64,000 bases of DNA from Sphingobacterium lumbrici (GCF_006476045.1 NZ_SRZY01000011.1:124001-188000); one strand, 5' to 3'; positions 44,087-49,627 are shown, counted from the first letter of the stretch. Notes: generated by a model from the sequence alone, not told the origin. Numbers and translations: made by a program.

Positions 44087-44344
44087 TTACTTATCTATTG
44101 ATCCTAATACCCGTTTCATGAAAGAATTCAATGCTTCTTTTTTAGGTGTACCTTCTTTGATCAGTTTATTTACCTCTACGGCTCCATACATATTCGATAT
44201 CAATTCGCCAATAACGTTGAGCTCTTCGTCTTTTAAAGATGATACTTCTGTCAGAGTTTCTAAGGTCTCGATAGTTTCTAAAACGAAGTCTACATCGTTT
44301 TGCTCTATGAAATCAGTTAGGTGCTTAATTACTGGTAACTTCAT
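44087..44344 (-). CDS. Small DUF6952-like protein, thioredoxin partner
   Basis: The 85-residue, mostly helical, acidic protein starts MKLPVIKHLTDFIEQNDVDF and contains ETIETLETLTEV and GELISNMYGAVEVNKLI. It looks like the small DUF6952-type proteins that follow thioredoxin in Bacteroidota peroxiredoxin loci; I make that family name from memory. Its ATG lies 20 bp inside the end of the thioredoxin gene, so the two are translated together. Function is unknown. Confidence 0.72.
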   Translation of the reverse strand: MKLPVIKHLTDFIEQNDVDFVLETIETLETLTEVSSLKDEELNVIGELISNMYGAVEVNKLIKEGTPKKEALNSFMKRVLGSIDK

Positions 44345-44639
44345 TTAATAAATCAATTAATCCTTCAATTTTGTTTGTTTGTACTTGATTTACCAATTTA
44401 CCATTTTTGAAGGCAGCGAAAGTAGGCAGATTATTTACGTTAGCTAATTTTCTTGACTCAGGAAACTTTTCAGCATCGACGATGATAAAAGAGATTTGCT
44501 CATTCTCCGTTGCTAGTTTCTTGAATTTTGGTTTCATAATGCGGCAATTACCACACCATGATGCAGAATATTGTACCATTACCGTATCGCTACTACTTAC
44601 AGCCTCTTGTAATGAGTCGTTTTCTAATTCCTTTAACAT
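44325..44639 (-). CDS. Thioredoxin-family protein with CGNC active site
   Basis: The 104-residue cytosolic protein has a thioredoxin fold with MVQYSASWCGNCRIMKPKFK near residue 22 (redox CxxC as CGNC rather than CGPC), IIVDAEKFPESRKLANVNNL with a cis-Pro-like NNLPT, and a C-terminal helix. It is 57 bp downstream of the peroxiredoxin gene, so it probably reduces that enzyme. The missing Pro in the active site should shift its redox potential compared with classical thioredoxin. Confidence 0.88.
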   Translation of the reverse strand: MLKELENDSLQEAVSSSDTVMVQYSASWCGNCRIMKPKFKKLATENEQISFIIVDAEKFPESRKLANVNNLPTFAAFKNGKLVNQVQTNKIEGLIDLLNEVTSN

Positions 44640-44696
44640 GATAATATCTTTGATAAAGGGGAGATAGGATGACCCCCCCTCGATAGTGTGTTTAAA

Positions 44697-45329
44697 TTAA
44701 TTCATTGACAAGTATGAAGCTACTCCTTCACGGGTTGCATTCATCGCTTCTTTTCCTTCTTCCCAGTTTGCAGGACATACCTCACCATGTTGTTGTACAT
44801 GCGTATACGCATCGATAAGACGGATATATTCTTTTACGTTACGTCCAAGAGGCATATCATTTACAGATTCGTGGAATACTTTGCCGGTTTCATCGATTAA
44901 GTACGTTGCACGGTAAGACACTGCATCGCCTTCAGCAATAGTGCCAAATTCCGGATGTTCTATTTCTTTCACATCTAAAATCCCTAAGATACTTGATAAG
45001 TTGCGGTTAGTGTCTGCAATGATAGGGTATTCAACACCTTCAATTCCACCATTGTCTTTGGCTGTGTTTAACCACGCAAAGTGTACCTCATTAGAGTCAC
45101 AAGAAGCACCTATAACGATTGTATTACGTTTTTCAAATTCAGATGTAGCTTCTTGGAACGCGTGTAATTCTGTAGGGCATACAAACGTAAAATCTTTTGG
45201 ATACCAGAATAATACTACTTTTTTGTTTTCTTGTTGAGCTTTCTCAAAAATGTTGATTGAAAGGTTGTCGCCTAGATAATCGATTGCACTTACTGTAATG
45301 TTTGGGAAATTTTTACCTGTAAAACTCAT
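44697..45329 (-). CDS. Typical 2-Cys peroxiredoxin (AhpC/Prx1-like)
   Basis: The 210-residue protein reduces hydroperoxides. DFTFVCPTELHAFQEATSEF near residue 47 has the peroxidatic Cys, GASCDSNEVHFAWLNT and YLIDETGKVFHESVNDMPLG follow, and GEVCPANWEEGKEAM near 178 has the resolving Cys. Length is normal. It starts a three-gene antioxidant unit with the CGNC thioredoxin and the small DUF6952-like protein. No OxyR gene adjoins it. Confidence 0.93.
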   Translation of the reverse strand: MSFTGKNFPNITVSAIDYLGDNLSINIFEKAQQENKKVVLFWYPKDFTFVCPTELHAFQEATSEFEKRNTIVIGASCDSNEVHFAWLNTAKDNGGIEGVEYPIIADTNRNLSSILGILDVKEIEHPEFGTIAEGDAVSYRATYLIDETGKVFHESVNDMPLGRNVKEYIRLIDAYTHVQQHGEVCPANWEEGKEAMNATREGVASYLSMN

Positions 45330-45357
45330 AGTTATTTTCTTTTTCTTAATTGTGTTA

Positions 45358-45365
45358 CAAAGGTA
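45358..45365 (-). promoter_or_regulatory. -7 element (TACCTTTG) of the peroxiredoxin operon
   Basis: On the minus strand TACCTTTG lies 28 bp before the ATG, predicting a leader of about 25 nt. This contrasts with the leaderless-type promoters elsewhere in the window. Confidence 0.55.
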
Positions 45366-45531
45366 ATCATAAATATGTCAATTAGATATCAAAAATCTCG
45401 ATATGATATTGTTGATATCTATATTTGTCAAGAGGTTGTAATAGATATAATTTATTAGTGTTATTTTTATTATATTTAAAAATAATTGTTGCTATTGGTC
45501 AGAATTTTTGAAATCTTTGTATGCAGAAAAT

Positions 45532-45584
45532 GGCTCCGTAGTTCAACGGATACCTGCCTGCCGGCAGGCAGGGAATAGATGTTT
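45532..45584 (+). pseudogene. tRNA-Arg 5' half, copy 1, split by palindrome
   Basis: The first 33 nt of tRNA-Arg(CCU) are present as 45532-45552 and 45573-45584, separated by the palindrome. It has GGCTCCG where the intact gene has GGCCCCG. Nothing matches the anticodon or 3' half after it, so it cannot make a tRNA. Confidence 0.8.
45553..45572. repeat. 20-bp perfect palindrome (REP-like), copy 1
   Basis: CCTGCCTGCC followed by its exact reverse complement. It is GC-rich in an AT-rich region and can form a 10-bp hairpin. In one frame it encodes PACRQAG, a peptide often seen where this repeat interrupts reading frames. Confidence 0.85.
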
Positions 45585-45597
45585 ATATCATAGTAAA

Positions 45598-45906
45598 ATG
45601 AATTATTTTGTTTATGCTATAAAAAGTGAGAAAGATGGTCGAATTTATGTGGGACTTTCAGCGAATCCGTATAAGCGCTTGGACGAGCATAATTCTGGCA
45701 AAACAAAGTCTACTAAGGGTTTCATTCCGTGGACTTTGATCTATATAGAAGAGGTAGATAGCCGAATTGAGGCCAGAGAAAAAGAAAAATATTATAAATC
45801 TGGATTTGGTAAAGAATATTTAAAAGCATTAGATTTGACCCACGGCCCCGTAGTTCAACGGATACCTGCCTGCCGGCAGGCAGGGAATAGATGTTTATAT
45901 CATTAA
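45598..45906 (+). CDS. GIY-YIG endonuclease, unit 1 (C-terminus runs through unit 2 tRNA half and palindrome)
   Basis: From ATG 45598 the protein has 102 residues. A single GIY-YIG domain (URI/UPF0213-like) spans residues 1-80: FVYAIKS and RIYVGLSANPYKRLDEHN (GIY and YIG Tyr, conserved Arg), TKGFIPWTLIYIEEV, and EAREKEKYYKSG with the catalytic Glu in KEKYYK. Residues after about 82 (GPVVQRIPACRQAG and on) are only the reading of the next tRNA half and palindrome. It is expected to nick or cut DNA, probably at the tRNA site. It could be a homing nuclease or a small repair-type enzyme. Confidence 0.85.
   Translation: MNYFVYAIKSEKDGRIYVGLSANPYKRLDEHNSGKTKSTKGFIPWTLIYIEEVDSRIEAREKEKYYKSGFGKEYLKALDLTHGPVVQRIPACRQAGNRCLYH
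45805..45837 (+). promoter_or_regulatory. Promoter inside nuclease gene 1, driving tRNA copy 2
   Basis: TTTG (45805-45808), a 21-bp spacer and TAGATTTG (45830-45837) form a complete Bacteroidota promoter within the codons for the nuclease C-terminus. The predicted start is 2-4 nt before the tRNA 5' half at 45844. Confidence 0.65.
45844..45896 (+). pseudogene. tRNA-Arg 5' half, copy 2, split by palindrome
   Basis: Pieces 45844-45864 and 45885-45896 equal the first 33 nt of the intact tRNA exactly (GGCCCCG start), interrupted by the second palindrome. The match ends in the anticodon loop at TTT; nuclease leader sequence follows. Confidence 0.8.
45865..45884. repeat. 20-bp perfect palindrome (REP-like), copy 2
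   Basis: It is identical to the copy at 45553-45572 and sits at the same point between tRNA D-loop and the 3' side of the D-stem. Confidence 0.85.
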
Positions 45907-45907
45907 A

Positions 45908-46180
45908 ATGAGTTATTTTGTTTATGCTATAAAAAGTGAGAAAGATGGTCGAATTTATGTGGGACTTTCAGCTAATCCGTATAAGCGCTTGGACGAGCAT
46001 AATTCTGGCAAAACAAAGTCTACTAAGGGTTTCATTCCGTGGACTTTGATATACATAGAAGAGGTAGATAGTCGAATTGCGGCGAGAGTTAAAGAAAAAT
46101 ATTATAAATCAGGATTTGGTAAAGAATATTTAAAAGCATTAGATTTGACCCACGGCCCCGTAGTTCAACGGATAGAATAG
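45908..46180 (+). CDS. GIY-YIG endonuclease, unit 2
   Basis: The 90-residue protein is nearly identical to unit 1 (SYFVYAIKS, RIYVGLSANPYKRLDEHN, KEKYYKSG). Changes lie mainly in AARVKEKYYK, where unit 1 has EAREKEKYYK; the predicted catalytic Glu stays. Its ATG is 1 nt after the stop of unit 1. Its TAG stop lies inside the intact tRNA-Arg, so the last nine codons (GPVVQRIE) are read from tRNA sequence. This overlap ties the gene and the tRNA together. Confidence 0.85.
   Translation: MSYFVYAIKSEKDGRIYVGLSANPYKRLDEHNSGKTKSTKGFIPWTLIYIEEVDSRIAARVKEKYYKSGFGKEYLKALDLTHGPVVQRIE
46115..46147 (+). promoter_or_regulatory. Promoter inside nuclease gene 2, driving the intact tRNA-Arg
   Basis: TTTG (46115-46118), a 21-bp spacer and TAGATTTG (46140-46147) lie within the last nuclease codons. 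The predicted start is a few nt before tRNA position 1 at 46154. It is the only good promoter near the intact tRNA. Confidence 0.7.
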
Positions 46181-46225
46181 ATGTTTCCTAAACATTTGAT
46201 AGCAGTTCGATTCTGCTCGGGGCTA
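46154..46225 (+). tRNA. tRNA-Arg (anticodon CCU)
   Basis: A full 72-nt cloverleaf can be drawn: acceptor GGCCCCG/CGGGGCT (first pair G-U), D-stem GTTC/GAAT, anticodon stem GATGT/ACATT with loop TTCCTAA (anticodon CCT), 4-nt variable loop, and T-stem AGCAG/CTGCT with loop TTCGATT. CCA is not encoded. Its 5' 27 nt overlap the second GIY-YIG gene. Confidence 0.93.
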
Positions 46226-46237
46226 CAATTTTTAACG

Positions 46238-46272
46238 AAAATCGCCGAAATCTTTAAGATAACGGCGATTTT
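46238..46272 (+). terminator. Terminator of tRNA-Arg
   Basis: AAAATCGCCG and CGGCGATTTT pair perfectly, and a T-rich run follows. It begins 13 bp after the tRNA. Confidence 0.85.
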
Positions 46273-46392
46273 GATTTTTTTCCATACAAGATCCCATACA
46301 ATTCTTTAAATATGATTCAAATAAATATTTGAATTAGAGATTTTTAGAACTTTTTTCAATGAGAAAGATTGTCAAGATTCTCTTCAACGCTC

Positions 46393-47388
46393 TCAGTGGA
46401 TGAAACTCAAACAATGTAATGAGCCGCCAAACTGTGACAAAGCATCACAGTTAACCGTTTCAACCTTAAAGCCATTTTGTTCATAAATCTCTTTATTGAC
46501 TTGGTTGTAGAAATCTGTTTCTCTTCTTGTTGGAAACGTATATTGGGGCAATATGACTGTATTATTTAGAATAATGTTATTGATATAAATCCCCTTTGAT
46601 ACAGTATAACAAATACTTCTATTCTTCTTTTTACATTGGCATTTAATGCTCTGATCTATAGGTCTGTCGTGTATCCTCACTGTTTTCAAATCAATATTAT
46701 CAGCAATGCTGAGTATCTCATCCAAATAGATATTGTCTTCTTTTAAAAAAGGCAAATTGGGATAGAGACTAACAGCCAGTTTGCTGTCGTCAACAAATGA
46801 AGCAAATCCATCTATATGACCTATTACATCCTCCTTTTGACGAGGTATCACTATAGGTTTTATCCCTAAATATTCCTCTACCATGCGCTCTATATAGAAT
46901 TTGGAGAATGAGGGATTGTCTTCTATTATCTTTGAAGTCATAAGCCCATACTGATGGTTGTTGATCAGATTGCCACCGTCCCATATCAATGGAATGTCGA
47001 TCATTTCTTTACCGATAAAAGAAGCTATGACTTCTTTTGAAAGCTGATTGATTTTCTTAAAGTACTTCCATCTAAATCGGTAATCACAATACATTGGAAA
47101 ATAAATAGGCTTTACCAATTTGCTGTCATTGATAAAACCGATACAGTCCCTAAGCCAAATTCCGTCCCAATCCTCTATGATAATTGGTTGAATTGCTCTT
47201 TCATTTCCTACTTTGTCAAACAACTCATCTAAATCTCTTGGAGAGGACAAGGTCATTTGGATATTGATGTCATTAGGTATCTTACCTACAAGTTCCTCAA
47301 TTACATTTGAGGCCTTGTTGAAATTATTCTTGAAAGATTTAGGGTAAGCTAAGATGATGCTTCCCACCTTTTTATATTCGCAATTCAT
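46393..47388 (-). CDS. Agmatine deiminase-like (PAD_porph family) protein
   Basis: The 331-residue protein carries the agmatine/peptidylarginine deiminase signatures: DGIWLRDCIGF near residue 72 (WxRD), IPLIWDGGNLINN near 130 (GGN with Asp/Glu site), DVIGHIDGFASF near 185 (catalytic His and Asp), and a C-terminal GGSLHCLSF near 320 (nucleophile Cys). It has no signal peptide. Sequence identity to classical AguA looks modest. No putrescine gene adjoins it; the neighbours are SH3-like envelope genes in an accessory region. It could act on a small guanidino compound or a modified peptide. Confidence 0.82.
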   Translation of the reverse strand: MNCEYKKVGSIILAYPKSFKNNFNKASNVIEELVGKIPNDINIQMTLSSPRDLDELFDKVGNERAIQPIIIEDWDGIWLRDCIGFINDSKLVKPIYFPMYCDYRFRWKYFKKINQLSKEVIASFIGKEMIDIPLIWDGGNLINNHQYGLMTSKIIEDNPSFSKFYIERMVEEYLGIKPIVIPRQKEDVIGHIDGFASFVDDSKLAVSLYPNLPFLKEDNIYLDEILSIADNIDLKTVRIHDRPIDQSIKCQCKKKNRSICYTVSKGIYINNIILNNTVILPQYTFPTRRETDFYNQVNKEIYEQNGFKVETVNCDALSQFGGSLHCLSFIH

Positions 47389-47413
47389 ACAGTACAGTTT
47401 TTTCCTACGTTTG

Positions 47414-47444
47414 CAAACGTAAAAAGGGTCTTTTCGAAGCCAAA
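47414..47444 (-). promoter_or_regulatory. Consensus promoter with overlapping 16-bp palindrome, deiminase gene
   Basis: On the minus strand TTTG (47441-47444), a 19-bp spacer and TACGTTTG (47414-47421) make an ideal promoter, 26 nt before the ATG. The -7 element is half of a perfect palindrome TACGTTTGCAAACGTA (47406-47421), a possible operator. Confidence 0.7.
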
Positions 47445-47452
47445 AAAGATTT

Positions 47453-48006
47453 TTAATCCTTTGAGAGCATCTTTTTAGCTATGTAACCAGTATAATTATC
47501 CTTTTCTATCTCAAACCAATCATCCACAATGCCAACGACTTTTATACGTATTCCTTTTGATAGGGATTCTATCTTTGAATATTTTGTACTGGGTCCAAAC
47601 CTAACATTTACAGTTTTGACTGTTCTGTAATAATCAATTGCAGGTTTGTTTTTTGCCATTAGAGCTTCAGTTCTTTTAAACGTTTCAGCAATCCAACCTT
47701 TTCCCTCCAAAGTGTATTTGTCTATTATACTTAGAGATAATACTCCCAATTCACTTCCTGTATCTATATAAATATTGTCTTTTTCTATTTCAGCCTTTCC
47801 GCTCATCTGAATATCAAAGTATGTAAAATCACAATGCTTATCGTTTATCTCAAATTCACTGATAAGCCCCCCTAAATTCAAGCCTTTCTGTTCACTGCTC
47901 TTTATTTTAAAATATTTGTCCTCGATCATATTGGAAACAATACGCTGCTCGACATAATCACAGCTGGTCAACAAAAGAATTATTTGGTATATTACTAGTT
48001 TCTCAT
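47453..48006 (-). pseudogene. SH3-domain lipoprotein gene with 1-nt frameshift at its start
   Basis: The body encodes about 173 residues ending in a bacterial SH3 domain (TVNVRFGPSTKYSKIESLSK, DDWFEIEKDNYTGYIAKKML). The frame begins LLLTSCDYV, a lipobox, but has no ATG or GTG in phase. An ATG at 48006, 3 nt after the upstream stop, reads ATG AGA AAC TAG. Adding one A gives MRKLVIYQIILLLTSC, a perfect lipoprotein signal. So the start has lost one base (or the assembly has an error in the A run), or translation begins at a rare codon such as TTG 47974. Confidence 0.65.
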
Positions 48007-48008
48007 AC

Positions 48009-48689
48009 TTACATCTTTTTTATTTTGGTAGAATTTGAAGCAGCTATCGCAGCCCATATAATACATATAAACCAATAAAATATAAAAAATATGACAGTAC
48101 TAGACGTTAAGAGGATTCGTAATAATGCATCATCAGAATCAAGTGTTGATATAGTCCCCATAATCAGTAATACAGGTAGTATTATCATTATCAAGGCCCC
48201 ATTGATAGTTGAATAGAACATCCCGAGCGGTCCAAAAAGAGCAGCCAATATTATTGCTCCTCCAACGCTTTTCGATCTATAGACAAAAGTTGTGTTCTGT
48301 GGCAAAGGATTTTGAGAATATTGTGGTATTTCGGTCTTTTTGTCTCTTCCATATATTGCATTTAAGATTAGCCCAAAAATTATCATGCCCACTATCAGGC
48401 CGATAATTCCGGCATAGCTTTCTTTACCATGAGGATTTTCTGTCTTGACCTTTGTTATCCCATCATTCCTTATGTATCCTTGGATTTTGCCCTCATCTAT
48501 ATAGGACCAATTTTCATCGTACTTTTCCAGACTTTTTATTCCATAACCTTTCGTCAGATATCCTATTTCGTCTTTTGTAATAGGTTTTAAATATATCTTT
48601 ACTTGATCCTTGATTACCCTGTATTCTTCTGCAAAAAGCATATTTGAAATAAAGGCAACACATAATAGTGACAGTATTATTCTTTTCAT
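48009..48689 (-). CDS. SH3-like domain membrane protein
   Basis: The 226-residue protein has a signal peptide (ends near LFAEE), an SH3-like domain at about 22-80 (YRVIKDQVKIYLKPITKDEI, NWSYIDEGKIQGYIRNDG), a membrane helix at about 92-112, a linker with PQYSQNPLPQN, and two or three helices at about 145-220. It is a periplasmic-domain membrane protein of unknown function, perhaps sensing peptidoglycan. The lipoprotein gene follows at once. Its -7 element is overlapped by a candidate operator for the divergent XRE regulator. Confidence 0.75.
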   Translation of the reverse strand: MKRIILSLLCVAFISNMLFAEEYRVIKDQVKIYLKPITKDEIGYLTKGYGIKSLEKYDENWSYIDEGKIQGYIRNDGITKVKTENPHGKESYAGIIGLIVGMIIFGLILNAIYGRDKKTEIPQYSQNPLPQNTTFVYRSKSVGGAIILAALFGPLGMFYSTINGALIMIILPVLLIMGTISTLDSDDALLRILLTSSTVIFFIFYWFICIIWAAIAASNSTKIKKM

Positions 48690-48709
48690 TTGCTAAAATT
48701 AGTTTATGA

Positions 48710-48717
48710 CAAATATA
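48710..48717 (-). promoter_or_regulatory. -7 element (TATATTTG) of the SH3 membrane gene
   Basis: This exact TAnnTTTG match lies 21 nt before the ATG at 48689 and overlaps the inverted repeat at 48715-48732. Confidence 0.5.
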
Positions 48718-48732
48718 GGCACAAATGCCTAT
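48715..48732. promoter_or_regulatory. Inverted repeat, candidate operator for the XRE regulator
   Basis: ATAGGCA, 4 nt, TGCCTAT: a perfect 7-bp dyad between two divergent genes. It overlaps the -7 element of the SH3 gene, a repressor-like position. A second dyad CCACA/TGTGG (48751-48768) spans the regulator start. Confidence 0.5.
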
Positions 48733-48758
48733 TTTGAATAATAAAAAATACCACAAAA

Positions 48759-48998
48759 TTGTATGTGGCTAAAAACAGAACTAACATATCTATAGCTTTC
48801 GGAAATCGCTTAAGAGAACTACGACAACAACGAAATATGTCGCAAGAGGAACTAGCTAATAAAATCGATACTCCTATCTCTCAAATAAGTCGAATGGAAA
48901 GAGGAGAAGGCAATCCTACCCTTCATACCTTATTTGAAATATCCACAGCTCTAAAAGTAGACCTAAAAGAACTTATCGACTTTAATCACTCCATATAA
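48759..48998 (+). CDS. XRE-family helix-turn-helix regulator
   Basis: The 79-residue protein is one HTH_3 domain: FGNRLRELRQQRNMSQEELA then NKIDTPISQISRMERGEGNP and TLHTLFEISTALKVDLKELI. Small XRE regulators of this size act as dimeric repressors, often of neighbouring genes. The start is TTG 48759 or GTG 48765; no ATG is in frame. It is divergent from the SH3 membrane gene and probably controls it and itself through the intervening dyads. It also looks like the C-protein type found in restriction and phage modules, but none is present. Confidence 0.85.
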   Translation: MYVAKNRTNISIAFGNRLRELRQQRNMSQEELANKIDTPISQISRMERGEGNPTLHTLFEISTALKVDLKELIDFNHSI

Positions 48999-49027
48999 AA
49001 ATTGCACACACTTTTATGCGTACTGCG

Positions 49028-49084
49028 TACGGCAGAATTTTCTTCAAACGCAAAATATACGGAGTCGGAGAGAATTCTGCCGTA
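49028..49084. repeat. Inverted repeat, 12-bp arms
   Basis: TACGGCAGAATT and AATTCTGCCGTA pair perfectly around 33 nt. It lies in the 320-bp gene-free stretch between the regulator and tRNA-Lys. It may be a terminator without T run, or an end of a lost element. Confidence 0.6.
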
Positions 49085-49128
49085 TGTAGTCCTTATGAAA
49101 TTGTCACTTGTGCTTTATTCATTTTTCT

Positions 49129-49148
49129 GTTCTCGCACCGTTCTCGCA
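49129..49148 (+). repeat. Direct repeat GTTCTCGCA x2
   Basis: Two exact 9-bp copies are separated by CC, in the gene-free stretch before tRNA-Lys. Function unknown; a recombinase arm-site or remnant is possible. Confidence 0.4.
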
Positions 49149-49167
49149 ATAGAAATAGACTATATTG

Positions 49168-49206
49168 TATAAACTAACAATAATTATCACTTATTGTTAG
49201 TTTATA
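49168..49206. repeat. Inverted repeat, 16-bp arms
   Basis: TATAAACTAACAATAA and TTATTGTTAGTTTATA are perfect complements with a 7-nt loop. It is AT-rich with no strong T run, so an element end or protein-binding site is as likely as a terminator. Confidence 0.65.
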
Positions 49207-49275
49207 GGAGATATCAGGACATCTTTTGATGTGCCGAGTGAAAGGGGATTGTAACCGAGATTATTGTAAAAGTCT

Positions 49276-49306
49276 TTTGATTTTGCGATAATCTATCGTA
49301 CCTTTG
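49276..49306 (+). promoter_or_regulatory. Promoter of tRNA-Lys
   Basis: TTTG (49276-49279), a 19-bp spacer and TACCTTTG (49299-49306) match the Bacteroidota consensus fully, 12 nt before the tRNA. This is a useful local reference for promoter geometry. Confidence 0.8.
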
Positions 49307-49318
49307 AGCCTCCAAAAA

Positions 49319-49391
49319 GACTCCGTAGCTCAGTTGGTAGAGCAACTGACTCTTAATCAGTGGGTCGAGAGTTCGAGCCTCTCCGGGGTCA
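49319..49391 (+). tRNA. tRNA-Lys (anticodon CUU)
   Basis: The 73-nt cloverleaf has acceptor GACTCCG/CGGGGTC, D-stem GCTC/GAGC, anticodon stem ACTGA/TCAGT with loop CTCTTAA (CTT), and T-stem GAGAG/CTCTC with loop TTCGAGC. CCA is not encoded. Confidence 0.96.
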
Positions 49392-49397
49392 CAGTCT

Positions 49398-49426
49398 AAA
49401 GCTTCACTGTAAAGTGGAGCTTTTTT
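49398..49426 (+). terminator. Terminator of tRNA-Lys
   Basis: AAAGCTTCAC and GTGGAGCTTT pair with one wobble and run into six Ts, 6 bp after the tRNA. Confidence 0.85.
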
Positions 49427-49593
49427 GTTTTATGTGACTTTAAGAGCCTTTAAAGCTATTTTTTTCAATTTACGCTATACGAGAAGTTATTAAATCTGTT
49501 AGTTACTTCTAGATGTATATTAAGAGACTTTTTTTACCGTATGTGAGTGGAAATTGGCTGTGCTAACAAAGGTGAAGCTATAAATAGAATCCT

Positions 49594-49627
49594 AAAAAAG
49601 CCTTCGAAATTTTTCGAAGGCTTTTTT
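49594..49627 (-). terminator. Terminator of tRNA-Gly
   Basis: AAAAAAGCCTTCGAAA and TTTCGAAGGCTTTTTT pair perfectly, directly after the minus-strand tRNA-Gly. It is symmetric and could work in both directions. Confidence 0.9.

Larger units (their letters stand above)
45532..46186 (+). mobile_element. Tandem tRNA-Arg 5'-half / palindrome / GIY-YIG units (2 units)
   Basis: Two nearly identical units (start to start 312 and 310 bp) precede the intact tRNA-Arg. Each holds 21 nt of the tRNA 5' end, a 20-bp palindrome, the next 12 tRNA nt (to the anticodon loop), and a GIY-YIG gene whose end carries a promoter. The third tRNA start is the functional gene. The arrangement fits an element that inserts in the anticodon loop and brings its own promoter and 5' half. 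The units differ by a 2-nt length change and a few substitutions, so duplication is fairly recent. Confidence 0.7.

Noticed and set aside
45508..45597. Longer start for the first GIY-YIG protein at about 45508
   Set aside because: The frame is open through the tRNA half and palindrome, but that translates non-coding repeats (QRIPACRQAG). The conserved domain starts at ATG 45598 and unit 2 starts at the equivalent ATG.
45532..46186. Possible CRISPR array or simple tandem duplication
   Set aside because: Only two units of about 310 bp exist, they are coding, and they end exactly at tRNA boundaries. There are no short repeats with unique spacers, and simple duplication alone does not explain why the repeated segment is a tRNA 5' half.
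46154..46225. Group I or II intron inside tRNA-Arg
   Set aside because: The intact tRNA is uninterrupted and no intron core is visible. The preceding halves are not joined to any 3' half, so splicing cannot be the explanation.
46393..47388. Link of the deiminase to ctlX and the arginine hydrolase at the left edge
   Set aside because: They share a superfamily fold, but the genes are 45 kb apart and of different subfamilies; no operon or regulatory tie is visible.
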